64,000 nt of DNA from TMP-86 sp039807285 (GTDB lineage Bacteria; Pseudomonadota; Gammaproteobacteria; Steroidobacterales; Steroidobacteraceae): contig JBGAGK010000005.1 of assembly GCA_044226785.1 (NCBI GenBank), positions 1 through 64,000 of the forward strand, written 5' to 3'. Position numbers and translations under genes: made by a program. The notes beneath the pieces were generated by a model that ran no database searches, was not told where the DNA came from, and was given only the letters and a program-made list of their open reading frames with translations. This document shows positions 8,758 through 17,670 of this stretch, in pieces. Positions within the stretch are counted from its first letter, which is position 1. Each line of letters starts with the position of its first letter.

Positions 8758-10306
8758 CGGGGGGCGAGCCTCCTTCCGTGTTTCTCTGCGTTATATACGC
8801 GTCCAGTGACTCCACCACGGCCGGATCACGGGCCGGTGGCTGGAATTGGCGCAGCGTCTCGCGCCATATCCGTCCGGCACGTTCGGTGGCCGTCCTGGCG
8901 CCATCATTGAACCAGGTTCCATGGTTTCGCCAGTCCGATACCAGCGGCGCATAGAAGGCGCTCCGGTAGCGCTCCATGGTGTGGGCGCATCCGAAAAAAT
9001 GCCCGCCGGCCCCCACCTCTGCCACTGCATCGAGAGCGAAGTCCGCGCTGCTCGCACCCACCGGCTGAAAGATCTCGGCAAACATCTGCAGGCACTCGAC
9101 GTCGAGGATGAACTTTTCGAAGGATGTCGTCAGTCCGCTCTCCAGCCAGCCGGCGGCATGAAGGATGAAATTCGCCCCTCCCATCAACGCACCCCACAGG
9201 CTCATCTCGGACTCATACATGGCCTGCGCATCCGGTACGTTGGAAGCCGTGGCATTGGATGAGCGCCAGGGAATTCCCAGGAAACGCGCAATCTGGCCCG
9301 CGCCGAAGGAGGCCTTCACGTACTCCGGAGTACCGAAGGCGGGTGATCCGGACTTCATGTCGACGTTGCTGGTGAAGCTTCCGTAGATGATGGGTGCGCC
9401 TGGCCGCACGATCTGGGCAAGCACCAGCCCGCAAAGCGCCTCCGCATGGGCAAGAGTCAATGCACCGGCAATGGTCACGGGAGCCATGGCACCCGCAAGG
9501 GTGAATGGCGTGATGATCGAAACCTGCCCTTCGCGCGCGAAGTCGATGATGCCATCGGCCATCGGGATATCCAGCGTCAGCGGTGAGTTGGTATTGATCA
9601 CGGTCCACACATGGGGCCGCGACCGGAACTGCTCCACCGTGAGCCCGTAAGCGCGGCGCATCAGCTCGAAACAGTCCGCCACCTGCCCTTTGCCTCTGGA
9701 GTAGATGAACGGAATCTTGTCGGACAGCAGGAGCTGTGCGCGCATCATTTCCAGATGACGCAGGTTCACCGGAACATCCTGTGGCTCGGCGGTACCGCCA
9801 AGCGTATGAATGACTTCGAAGCTCTGGCAGAGCTTCATCAGGTTTCGAAAGTCCTCGAGGGTTCCGGCACGCCGCCCGCGCTCGTCATCCATGACATTCG
9901 GCGGACCCGAGGTCGGTGCGAAGATGACCCGGCCGTCATGAATGGGCATGTTGCGCTCCGGGTCCCGCGCATGAAAGGTGATTTCGCGAGGAGCCATGGC
10001 CAGCTTCTCGGCGACCAATCCGCGATCCAGACGAACGAACTGGCTTGTCGCGTCGACCACCGCCCCCGCCTGACCATACAGGCGACGCGCTTCGTCGGAC
10101 AGCACCTTCATGCCCTGCCTTTCCAGAAGCGTAAGCGCGGCATCATGGATGGCGGCGACCTGATCGTCGGAGAACACCCGGGGCGGTGTGAACGGATTGC
10201 GAAGATGACGATACATGCGCGTCCGGTCGAAGACCGCGTGCCTGCTCTCCGCTCCCTCCACACGCCTTCGATTGCGCCGCCCACTCTGCTCGATCGGTTC
10301 GCTCAT
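8750..10306 (-). CDS. MttB-family (trimethylamine/betaine) methyltransferase, non-pyrrolysine
   Basis: The 518-residue protein is a TIM-barrel member of the trimethylamine methyltransferase (MTTB) family: FAPTSGPPNVMDDERGRRAGT, FIYSRGKGQVADCFELMRRAYG and GSFTSNVDMKSGSPAFGTPE are family segments. True trimethylamine methyltransferases read an in-frame amber codon as pyrrolysine; here the frame is uninterrupted, so it belongs with the MtgB-like group, of which some members demethylate glycine betaine or other quaternary amines to a corrinoid protein. No corrinoid protein or corrinoid reductive activator is adjacent. ATG at 10306 is preferred over the longer open frame. Substrate and methyl acceptor are unknown. 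Confidence 0.85.
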   Translation of the reverse strand: MSEPIEQSGRRNRRRVEGAESRHAVFDRTRMYRHLRNPFTPPRVFSDDQVAAIHDAALTLLERQGMKVLSDEARRLYGQAGAVVDATSQFVRLDRGLVAEKLAMAPREITFHARDPERNMPIHDGRVIFAPTSGPPNVMDDERGRRAGTLEDFRNLMKLCQSFEVIHTLGGTAEPQDVPVNLRHLEMMRAQLLLSDKIPFIYSRGKGQVADCFELMRRAYGLTVEQFRSRPHVWTVINTNSPLTLDIPMADGIIDFAREGQVSIITPFTLAGAMAPVTIAGALTLAHAEALCGLVLAQIVRPGAPIIYGSFTSNVDMKSGSPAFGTPEYVKASFGAGQIARFLGIPWRSSNATASNVPDAQAMYESEMSLWGALMGGANFILHAAGWLESGLTTSFEKFILDVECLQMFAEIFQPVGASSADFALDAVAEVGAGGHFFGCAHTMERYRSAFYAPLVSDWRNHGTWFNDGARTATERAGRIWRETLRQFQPPARDPAVVESLDAYITQRNTEGGSPPVS

Positions 10307-10399
10307 TGCGATGAACCCCGTGACAACTGATGTGGGGTATGATCGTAAACGAACCAGCACCCATCATGCTCGACTACTGACCGCCACCGGGAGGACATC

Positions 10400-11704
10400 G
10401 TGCGATATCGATCCATCACAGTCTCGCTATGCCTTTTTGCGCTGCCCCTATTCGGCTCGGCGGCCGAACAGCGCGTGGCGCCGGAGGCGATCACCGCGAT
10501 TCGCGCGGGTCATGTCATCGATACCCTGTCAGGACGCATTCTGTCCGACCAGGTCATCCTGGTTCGCGGCAAACGCATCGCGTCAGTGTCTCCCGGTGCG
10601 CAGATTCCTGCTGGCGCAACCGTGATCGACCTGTCGGACATGACTGTCCTTCCGGGGCTGGTGGACTGCCACACACACCTTGCAGACCTTTCGGATGCCG
10701 AGCCGCTCCACGTCCTGCAACGATCCGCAACAGAGGCGGCCTTCGAGGCGATCCCGAATGCACGCAAGACCCTGCTGGCCGGTTTCACTACGGTGCGTGA
10801 TGTCGGTGTGTATCGCGCCCTCAATGACGTGGCGATGCGCGATGCGATCGCGTCGGGAATCATCGAAGGCCCGCGCATGTACGTGGCCGGAGCCTATGTG
10901 ACCATCACCCAGGGAGCCGGCGGCATGACAGGACTTGCTCCCGACATCCAGTTGCCGCTTGATCTGCGCTACGGTCAGGCTGACGGTCCCTGGCAGGTAC
11001 GACAGCGCATCCGGGAGCTTGCGCACCGTGGCGCTGACCACATCAAGGTCCTCGCATCGGGTGCCGTCCTCACTCATGGGAGCAATCCGAAGTCGGTGGA
11101 GTTCACACCCGAGGAGTTGCGTGCCGCGGTGGAAGAGGCCAGGGCATTTGGCCTCAAGGTTGCGGCACATGCGCACGATCCTGAGGGCATCAAGAATGCG
11201 ATCCGCGCCGGTGTCGCCTCGGTCGAGCATGCCACCCTGATCGATGATGAGGGCATTGCGCTTGCGAAGCAGCATGGCACCTATCTGGACATGGACATCT
11301 ACGACGAGGAATGCATCCGTTCCAACCCGGAAACACCGGCGGATTTCCTGGCGCATGACGAGGACCTGGCCGAAGCACAGCGCCGCAACTTCACCAAGGC
11401 CGTGAAGGCCGGCGTGAAGATGAGCTACGGGACCGATGCCGGCGTCTGTCCGCACGGCATGAACGGCATGCAGCTGGCCTACATGGTCAAGTACGGCATG
11501 ACACCCATGCAGGCCATCCAGTCAGCCACCGTGAATGCTGCTGACCTGATCGGCCACTCTGAACTGTTCGGGTCGATTACCGCAGGCAAGTCGGCTGACA
11601 TCATTGCAGTCAAGGGCGATCCGATCGCCAACATTCACCTGCTCGAGCACGTGAATTTCGTGATGAAGGAAGGCAAGGTATACAAACACGTCGGTGACGG
11701 CTGA
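10400..11704 (+). CDS. exported metal-dependent amidohydrolase (imidazolonepropionase/prolidase-like)
   Basis: The 434-residue product has a signal peptide (MRYRSITVSLCLFALPLFGSAAEQ) with likely cleavage after SAA or SAAE, so it acts in the periplasm or outside. The amidohydrolase-superfamily metal ligands are visible: DCHTHLADL (HxH), the Lys in HIKVLASGA, AAHAHDPEG, SVEHATLID and the Asp in YGTDAGVCPHG. The family hydrolyses amide or cyclic amide bonds; homologues include Xaa-Pro dipeptidases and carboxypeptidases. The start is GTG at 10400 with GGGAGGA 5-11 bases before it. It is divergent from the methyltransferase gene, with 93 bp between them. Confidence 0.85.
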   Translation: MRYRSITVSLCLFALPLFGSAAEQRVAPEAITAIRAGHVIDTLSGRILSDQVILVRGKRIASVSPGAQIPAGATVIDLSDMTVLPGLVDCHTHLADLSDAEPLHVLQRSATEAAFEAIPNARKTLLAGFTTVRDVGVYRALNDVAMRDAIASGIIEGPRMYVAGAYVTITQGAGGMTGLAPDIQLPLDLRYGQADGPWQVRQRIRELAHRGADHIKVLASGAVLTHGSNPKSVEFTPEELRAAVEEARAFGLKVAAHAHDPEGIKNAIRAGVASVEHATLIDDEGIALAKQHGTYLDMDIYDEECIRSNPETPADFLAHDEDLAEAQRRNFTKAVKAGVKMSYGTDAGVCPHGMNGMQLAYMVKYGMTPMQAIQSATVNAADLIGHSELFGSITAGKSADIIAVKGDPIANIHLLEHVNFVMKEGKVYKHVGDG

Positions 11705-11730
11705 CGGCGCACCCAGGGACGGCACTGGCT

Positions 11731-13089
11731 TCAGGCCCCTGATGCGCTCTCCTCTGCGCAAAATGGTGTCACCGCTTCGGCACGCAGTTCCGGCAGTGTC
11801 CTGACACTGCGGATCACCGGCAGCCTGAGCGTGACCAGCGCGATGAGAATGGCGCCGGATCCCGCAAACGCAAGCGCCCACCGCAGGCCCAGGTGTTCGC
11901 CCAGCGCGCCGCCGATCAATGCACCGGGACCCGCCGGCAGCAGGATCAGGAAACGCATGGTGCTGGTCATGCGCCCCAGGAGCGGTCCCGGCGTGACAGC
12001 CTGGCGCAGCGACAGAAAGTTCACGAAGATGAATACCGCGCCAACGCCATACAGGAACAGCATGAGTGCAAAGCCCGCCACACCCCAGGCATTGGCCGGC
12101 GCCAGCGACAGCATCAGCCATGAAACGCCGCAAATGCCGAAGCCGGACAGAAGGGTCGGACCTGGCCCCCACCGCTTCGCCACCCGATGCCCGAGGGCAC
12201 TGGCGCCGATGGTTCCGGCTCCAAGCGCGACGTAGGCAAAACCCACGGCTCGTTCGCTCATGCCCAGCTCCCGCGTGGCGAACAGGATCTGCACCACGAG
12301 AGCCGCGTTGGAGCAGATTTCCCAGGCCCCCACACAAAATGCCATGGTCCGCAGCAATTCATGTTCCCTGACAAACAGCAGACCAGCCCGAAGCGCCGGA
12401 AGGAATCTCTCGTGACGGGTTGCTTGCAGTTCACGAATGCGAAGACCACGAAGGAAGGTGGCAGAAATCAGCAGCATCAATGCGTCGGCGATGAGCGCCA
12501 GCGGCGCGCCCGTGATTTTTATCAGGGCACCTGCCGCACCGGGCCCGGCAACCTCCGCCGCCGAGGAAGCCAGCGCGTTCTTGGCATGTGCTTCGACCAG
12601 TCGCTCGCGCGGTACGATCTGGGTGAGCACGATCTGCGCGGCGCTCCCGGCCACGGTATTGACCGCACCGATGACAAAGGCCACCAGATACAACCAATGC
12701 ATGCTCAGCAATCCCTGCCACCAGGCCAGGGGTACCGATGCAACCGCCACGGCCACCGCCAATTCCCCGGCAACATACACGGGCAACTTGCGCACACGAT
12801 CCAGCCACACCCCCGCAGGCAACGAAAACAGCACGAAGGGCGCTATCTCGATGGCCGTGAGCAGCCCCATCTGGGTGGGGTTGGCATGCAGCAGCACCAC
12901 CGCCGTCAATGGCAGTGCCAGCAAGGTGATCTGTGCACCGATGGATGAGATCAGGACGGACAGCCACAGGCGCCGGTAGATGGCATCCCTAAGCAGATCC
13001 GTTGGGCCCAGCATGAGTCCGAAGGCGCGCCTGGCTTGAGCCGACCTCGGGCGACCTTTGGGCATCGCAGGGAGGAGCGGATCAGTCAT
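11731..13089 (-). CDS. MFS exporter, EntS-like (MFS_3)
   Basis: The 452-residue membrane protein has ~12 helices and reads LSVLISSIGAQITLLALPL and FVLFSLPAGVWLDRVRKLP, patterns of the MFS_3 branch that includes the enterobactin exporter EntS and many drug or siderophore exporters. The inner-membrane location is clear; the substrate is not. A hydrophilic 30-residue N-terminus rich in Arg precedes the first helix. It lies alone between convergent and codirectional neighbours, preceded by an AT-rich 139-bp gap that probably carries its promoter. No siderophore synthesis genes are nearby, so an iron-related role is only a family association. Confidence 0.8.
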   Translation of the reverse strand: MTDPLLPAMPKGRPRSAQARRAFGLMLGPTDLLRDAIYRRLWLSVLISSIGAQITLLALPLTAVVLLHANPTQMGLLTAIEIAPFVLFSLPAGVWLDRVRKLPVYVAGELAVAVAVASVPLAWWQGLLSMHWLYLVAFVIGAVNTVAGSAAQIVLTQIVPRERLVEAHAKNALASSAAEVAGPGAAGALIKITGAPLALIADALMLLISATFLRGLRIRELQATRHERFLPALRAGLLFVREHELLRTMAFCVGAWEICSNAALVVQILFATRELGMSERAVGFAYVALGAGTIGASALGHRVAKRWGPGPTLLSGFGICGVSWLMLSLAPANAWGVAGFALMLFLYGVGAVFIFVNFLSLRQAVTPGPLLGRMTSTMRFLILLPAGPGALIGGALGEHLGLRWALAFAGSGAILIALVTLRLPVIRSVRTLPELRAEAVTPFCAEESASGA

Positions 13090-13228
13090 GCATTGCCGGA
13101 TGTCGGTGTCCGGAAGCCTTCACGGGCACCCTGTTGAGTGAAGCAAGATTAGGTAACACCCGTACCTTATTGATATAAAAATATTAATTCAGATTCTTTG
13201 AGGTCTGGCGACCTCCCGACATCGCGTC
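13090..13228 (-). promoter_or_regulatory. AT-rich intergenic region before the MFS exporter, with AGGTA/TACCT repeat
   Basis: This gap stands out from its GC-rich surroundings: 13171-13200 is almost entirely A/T. An inverted repeat AGGTA (13151-13155) and TACCT (13163-13167) with a 7-bp spacer lies between the A/T block and the MFS start. The layout, promoter-like A/T sequence followed by a small dyad, suggests a regulated promoter for the exporter. No clear -35/-10 pair could be fixed, and the repeat is short. Confidence 0.35.
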
Positions 13229-13771
13229 CTACCGGATCGGCGACGCAGCCTGAGCCCTGTCCGGAGGCAATATCGCCCTGATCCGGGACTCCAGCTCTGC
13301 AAGATTCACTGAGCCACGGTAGCGCGCCACTATCTTTCCACGTGGATCGATCAGGAAGGTGGTCGGCAAGCCATAGACGCCGCCGTACAGCTTTGCCAGG
13401 GCCGCATCGCCCATGATCAGCGGGTAGCCGGGCGGGCGCTGCCGAGCCAGCCGCCGGACCGGATCGGGTGAATCATCCATGGATATGCCGAGGATCTGAA
13501 GTCCCCGCGGGCCATAGCGATGCTGCCACTGCGCGAACTGTGGCATCTCCTGCAAGCAGGGCGCACACCACGTGGCCCAGAAATTCAGCACGACCACGCG
13601 TCCCCGAAGTCCGGAGAGTGTGTGATCGACCCCTGCAATGTCCGTGCGGGTGAAATCAGGCGCGTCGGCTGCGCCCTGGACAGGGTTTGCAGCCATGAGC
13701 CTGTCGGGCGCCAACAGCGAAAAGGTCAGCAGGCAGGCTGCCAGTGGGTACGTCCAGGGATGCGATGTCAT
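13229..13771 (-). CDS. TlpA-like thiol:disulfide interchange protein
   Basis: The 180-residue product has an N-terminal signal sequence or anchor (PLAACLLTFSLLAPDRLMA) and a thioredoxin fold with the redox motif WATWCAPC in VVVLNFWATWCAPCLQEMP, plus the cis-Pro region GLPTTFLIDPRG. This is the TlpA/ResA/DsbE type of periplasmic thioredoxin, usually reducing cysteines during cytochrome c maturation or maintaining exported proteins. ATG at 13771 overlaps the stop of the rhodanese-like gene (ATGA), so translation is probably coupled. An upstream in-frame start at 13804 is less likely. No heme-maturation genes are adjacent. Confidence 0.85.
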   Translation of the reverse strand: MTSHPWTYPLAACLLTFSLLAPDRLMAANPVQGAADAPDFTRTDIAGVDHTLSGLRGRVVVLNFWATWCAPCLQEMPQFAQWQHRYGPRGLQILGISMDDSPDPVRRLARQRPPGYPLIMGDAALAKLYGGVYGLPTTFLIDPRGKIVARYRGSVNLAELESRIRAILPPDRAQAASPIR

Positions 13772-14250
13772 GAGCTTGCGGACGGATAGCCCTTTTCGAC
13801 CCAATCGGTGCCGAAATCATGGGCAATGTACAACACCTGGATGGCCGTGAAGCCCATGGCCTTCAGCTCGTCATAGGCCGCTGCGATGTTCGGGCACTTG
13901 TCCCAGGGGCAACACCCGCAATACAGGAGCACAGGCGCATCCTTTGCGTGATTCTGAACCGCCGCGCGCAGGGCTGCGAGACCGGCGGGCTGCCCGGCAG
14001 GGCCCGCATAGACGGATCCTGGTATATGACCCTGAATGTAAAGGGAATGAAACCCCACTTGCAGGATGAGCATGGAAGCAGCGGACCCGCTTTTCAGGCG
14101 CGCCGCCAGCGCTGCCGGCTGCACCAGATCCGCTGCAGGAATCGAGGCCGCAGGCTTGTGCTCGGCGCTGGAAGCCAACTGCGTGGTCGACCCCAGCACG
14201 AACAGAAAACACAGTAACGAAAGGCCCGGATGTCTTGAAGGAATGCCCAT
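13768..14250 (-). CDS. exported rhodanese-like protein with a multi-cysteine active loop
   Basis: A 160-residue protein with a signal peptide (LSLLCFLFVLGSTTQLASSA) followed by a rhodanese domain: IQGHIPGSVYAGPA matches the substrate-side motif and VLLYCGCCPWDKCPN is the active loop. The loop holds four Cys rather than one. Rhodanese-like proteins carry sulfane sulfur or act as oxidoreductase partners; here the periplasmic location and the coupled TlpA-like gene point to an exported sulfur or disulfide function. It is first in a two-gene unit with the TlpA-like gene, overlapping it by 4 bp. The exact reaction is unknown. Confidence 0.78.
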   Translation of the reverse strand: MGIPSRHPGLSLLCFLFVLGSTTQLASSAEHKPAASIPAADLVQPAALAARLKSGSAASMLILQVGFHSLYIQGHIPGSVYAGPAGQPAGLAALRAAVQNHAKDAPVLLYCGCCPWDKCPNIAAAYDELKAMGFTAIQVLYIAHDFGTDWVEKGYPSASS

Positions 14251-14319
14251 GTCAGCTCACCAGAATCACCATTGGCGGGCTCGAATGATACCGCGTCCGC
14301 GCTTCAGGCCGCCGATCGC

Positions 14320-14347
14320 TTGCGCTATTCGATGAAACCGGTAGAAT
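14320..14347 (+). promoter_or_regulatory. sigma70-type promoter for the initiator tRNA
   Basis: TTGCGC (14320-14325) and TAGAAT (14342-14347) are separated by 16 bp and end 16 bp before the mature tRNA. The bases right after the -10 are GC-rich (CCGCGGC), the kind of discriminator found in stringently controlled stable-RNA promoters. Confidence 0.5.
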
Positions 14348-14363
14348 CCGCGGCTCAAACCGG

Positions 14364-14440
14364 TGCGGGGTGGAGCAGTCTGGCAGCTCGTCGGGCTCAT
14401 AACCCGAAGGTCGCAGGTTCAAATCCTGCCCCCGCTACCA
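14364..14440 (+). tRNA. tRNA-fMet (anticodon CAT), initiator
   Basis: A complete cloverleaf is seen with encoded CCA. The anticodon loop CTCATAA (14396-14402) has CAT at 14398-14400, and the anticodon stem carries three consecutive G:C pairs (GGG/CCC), the mark of initiator tRNAs needed for P-site entry. The T-arm is GCAGG-TTCAAAT-CCTGC. Bases 1 and 72 are T (14364) and T (14436), so the first acceptor pair is unpaired, as required for formylation; most bacteria use C and A here. It lies opposite the end of the aminotransferase gene. Confidence 0.95.
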
Positions 14441-14461
14441 ATCTCACAGGCTCCATTCCGG

Positions 14462-15799
14462 TCAGGCTGCAACGACACCCTCGTGCAGATCAATCCGGCC
14501 CAGGACATCAGCGACCGCCTCCACCACACGGGTAACTTCTCCGGCGGTCATCACCAATGGGGGAGTCAATGCGATGGCGCTGCCATGTACGGCGATGATC
14601 ACCCCGTGCAGATGGCGCACAAAGCGCGGAATGTCCATTCGCAGGTTGGGAAACTTTTCGAACAGGGACTTTCGGCTGGCCTTGTCGCTCACCAGTTCCA
14701 CTCCGATTGCGAGTCCGCGACCGCGTACATCTCCCACATGCGGCAAGGCCAGCAGTTCACGCAGCTCTTCGAGGAACTGCTGACCCCGATCCCGGGATGC
14801 CTGCAGAAGGTTTTCCCGCTCGATGATATCGATGTTCGCCGACCCTACGGCCGAAGCGACCAGATGGCCCGCATACGAACCACCCCCTCCGACACTTTGC
14901 AGCACATCGACCATGCGTCCATCCAGCAGCACGGCCCCCAGCGGCATGTATCCGCTCGCAATCCCCTTGGCCAGGACGATCAGTTCGGGTTCAAGACCAT
15001 AGTCGTTGGACAGATACCAGGACCCGCATCGCCCGAAAGCGGTCACCACTTCGTCCGCGACGAACGGGATGCCGTGGGACTTCAATACCGACACCATGCG
15101 CGGCCAATAGTCGGCCGGCGCTGGAATCATGCCGGCTGGCGCCATCACCAGCTCACCGAACATCGCGGCAATGTGCCCTGATCCCACCCGTGCAATGGCC
15201 TCTTCGAGTTCCCGCACACAGAAGTCCGTGGGATCCGCTCCATCATACAATTCGATGTGATAGGGCCAGGGTGGCGTCAGCTGTATCGCGCCGTCGGTTG
15301 CACCTCCCACGCCGGGACGGCCCCCGGCCAGCTCCGACCCCGCATAGGTCCGGCCGTGGAAAGAACCGCGGACCGTCAATACCTTGGTCCTCTGCGGCTG
15401 CCCCCGCCTGTGGTGATACAGCCGGACCAGCTGCAGCGCCTCGTCATCGGCTTCGGAACCGCTGTTGAGAAGGCGCACCTGCGCAAGATTTCCCGGTGCA
15501 TGCCGAAGAAGCTTTTCACAAAGTTCGATGCTGGGAATGTTGGTGAAGTCCTTGGCAATGGTGTAGTGAGCCAAAGCCTCCATCTGCGCAGCCGCGATCC
15601 TCGCGAGTTCCGCACGCCCATGGCCCACTTGTGTCAGCCAGGCCGATCCATGGGCATCGATGTATGCCCGACCATCCACATCCCAGACTGTCGACCCTTT
15701 CCCACGGACCAGCACAACACGGTCCATGCCGGAAGATCCACCCAACGGATGGTGGACCACCCGGGCATCACGCTCCACCCATTGCACTTCCGCTGTCAT
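14462..15799 (-). CDS. class III PLP-dependent aminotransferase (omega-amino acid type)
   Basis: The 445-residue protein is a fold-type I, class III aminotransferase. Visible are LNSGSEADDEALQLVR (phosphate contact), GSFHGRTYAGSEL, VADEVVTAFGRCG (Asp to the pyridine N) and LIVLAKGIASGYMPLG with the PLP-binding Lys. These enzymes move the terminal amino group of omega-amino acids, beta-amino acids or diamines to a keto acid. It is the last gene of the receptor-NCS1-HyuA-HyuB operon, 27 bp after HyuB, with AGAGGAG before its ATG. In that setting it would deaminate the amino acid released by ring opening. The precise substrate is inferred, not shown. Confidence 0.87.
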   Translation of the reverse strand: MTAEVQWVERDARVVHHPLGGSSGMDRVVLVRGKGSTVWDVDGRAYIDAHGSAWLTQVGHGRAELARIAAAQMEALAHYTIAKDFTNIPSIELCEKLLRHAPGNLAQVRLLNSGSEADDEALQLVRLYHHRRGQPQRTKVLTVRGSFHGRTYAGSELAGGRPGVGGATDGAIQLTPPWPYHIELYDGADPTDFCVRELEEAIARVGSGHIAAMFGELVMAPAGMIPAPADYWPRMVSVLKSHGIPFVADEVVTAFGRCGSWYLSNDYGLEPELIVLAKGIASGYMPLGAVLLDGRMVDVLQSVGGGGSYAGHLVASAVGSANIDIIERENLLQASRDRGQQFLEELRELLALPHVGDVRGRGLAIGVELVSDKASRKSLFEKFPNLRMDIPRFVRHLHGVIIAVHGSAIALTPPLVMTAGEVTRVVEAVADVLGRIDLHEGVVAA

Positions 15800-15826
15800 C
15801 CTCGAACTCCTCTGCTCAACAAACGG

Positions 15827-17641
15827 TCAACGACTTCCTGCCACGTCTGCACGTGCCCGGCGCATCCGTGCCCGAAGGTCAGCGCTGGCGGGTCCGTCGA
15901 CTTCCATTCCGCTCCCTGGATCATCCCGAAAGACAATTCCGTAGGCTTCCCGAGCCCGCTCCGATGTCTCGTAGCCCTCCAGCACATCGTTCAGGACCCG
16001 CAGGGGATCACGCTCAAGCGGGTCACCATATCCGCCACCACTGCCTTGATGGCCGCGTATCGACTCACCGGGTTGCAGAGTCAGGGCGACAACCCCCTCG
16101 AGCTCGGATTCCCGACCATCCACACCCACCTTCCAGTGGGCACATTGCGCGCCGTCCTCTCCACCCCTGACGCCGCGCGGCGCAATCCGCGTGCCATCGC
16201 ATGGCCAGAGGACCGTCATTGGCTGAACCGTCGGGCCATAGCTGACCTCGAACGCAGGCGCACCACGGAATTTGCCAGCACCACCGCTGCCTTTCAGGAG
16301 GCGCACGTGGCGAATCCGGATGGGTTGCTTGAGTTCGTCGACCTCGATCGAATCGAGGAAGGGCAGTCCGGCGGCAACGGGTATGCCATAGGTCACCCAG
16401 CCATCCGCCATGGGCGTGCCGGGACCGCTGGAACCACAGATGAAGAGCTGGTTTACATAGGGCGCATTGCCCGCACGCGCGTCGTTGCCGGACACGACCG
16501 CGCACCCTGCCCCCATGCCGACTCCCCCTTCGGCGAGTCCAAACCCATCTCCGAGATCCGCAAATGCCGCCTGGATCATGTTGATCAGGCGGGCGCTCAC
16601 ATTGGTTGTTGCGACCGAGCAGCTCCTGGGGAACTGCGGACCCCCGCAGATGGATCCTTCACGCAACTTCACCCGGACCCGCTCCATCGAACCAGAATTG
16701 CGGGGGACTGTGCTGTCAATCACGTTGAGCACGCCTGCGACGGCCGCTGCCGAGGCACAAGCCCGGCTCACGTTGAAACCGCTCTCGACGGCATCGCCAT
16801 TGTCGGTCAGGTCCACCTCGACATACCCCTCGTCGGGTTCTATCCGGATGGAAACCTTCAGTGCGATGCCATCCGGCAGGATTCCCGTGAATGGGTCATG
16901 TGCACCGGAGCTGTGCAATCTCGCCCGGGGAAGCCTGCGGACTGCCTGAACCATGCGTTGCCCGGAATAGGCGAACCAGTCATTGATGAATGAGCGAATG
17001 GTCTCCTTGCCATAACGCGTGCAAAGCTCCACCAATCGCTTCTCGGCAATGCGAACCGCACCGATGCCTGCGAGAAAATCACCGTACCACTGGTCTGGCA
17101 CGCGGATCCTCGCCCGGCACATGCGCACGATGTCCTCGATCATCCGGTAATCGCGTTGCACCCGGACTGCCGGAAAGATCAGCGCGCCCTCTTCGTACTG
17201 ATCGCGCGCGTCCGGCACATACGTGGTGGGAACGCAGTTGCCCACATCCGCCTGATGTGCCTTGGCCACTGCCGTGAACATGTGTTCGCCCCCGATGAAC
17301 ACAGGCGCGAGGAACGTGTGGTCCGCTGCGTGGGTATTGCCACCATGCGGGTCATTGTGGAGAAAGCAGTCTCCCGGCCGCAGATCATCGCCGGCGACAT
17401 CGCACATTGCACGCGACTGCAGTTGGCTCCCGAATATGTGGATTGGAAGCCCTTCGACGGCAGCAAGCAGGCGATTGTCAGAGGTGCACAATGTGCAACT
17501 GAAATCCCTTGCGCTGTTGATGACGCCAGAGCGCGCCGACCTGAGCAGCGTATTGCTCATTTCACGAATCACGCCGTCGACCCTGCTGGCCAGTATGGCA
17601 GTCAGATACGGGTCGAAGCCGCCCTGGGTGCGATCACGCAT
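15827..17641 (-). CDS. hydantoinase B/oxoprolinase-family subunit (HyuB-like)
   Basis: A 604-residue protein of the HyuB family, the C-terminal half equivalent of 5-oxoprolinase. Segments such as VINSARDFSCTLC, DCFLHNDPHGGNTHAADHTFL and NVSRACASAAAVAGVLNVI are characteristic. With HyuA it forms an ATP-dependent amidohydrolase that opens cyclic amides: N-methylhydantoinase, 5-oxoprolinase and caprolactamase are known members, and acetophenone carboxylase is a relative. It starts at ATG 17641, 29 bp after HyuA, and is followed by the aminotransferase. The sequence alone does not tell which ring is the substrate. Confidence 0.9.
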   Translation of the reverse strand: MRDRTQGGFDPYLTAILASRVDGVIREMSNTLLRSARSGVINSARDFSCTLCTSDNRLLAAVEGLPIHIFGSQLQSRAMCDVAGDDLRPGDCFLHNDPHGGNTHAADHTFLAPVFIGGEHMFTAVAKAHQADVGNCVPTTYVPDARDQYEEGALIFPAVRVQRDYRMIEDIVRMCRARIRVPDQWYGDFLAGIGAVRIAEKRLVELCTRYGKETIRSFINDWFAYSGQRMVQAVRRLPRARLHSSGAHDPFTGILPDGIALKVSIRIEPDEGYVEVDLTDNGDAVESGFNVSRACASAAAVAGVLNVIDSTVPRNSGSMERVRVKLREGSICGGPQFPRSCSVATTNVSARLINMIQAAFADLGDGFGLAEGGVGMGAGCAVVSGNDARAGNAPYVNQLFICGSSGPGTPMADGWVTYGIPVAAGLPFLDSIEVDELKQPIRIRHVRLLKGSGGAGKFRGAPAFEVSYGPTVQPMTVLWPCDGTRIAPRGVRGGEDGAQCAHWKVGVDGRESELEGVVALTLQPGESIRGHQGSGGGYGDPLERDPLRVLNDVLEGYETSERAREAYGIVFRDDPGSGMEVDGPASADLRARMRRARADVAGSR

Positions 17642-17670
17642 GGTTGGTGCTTGCCGACGCGATCATTGCT

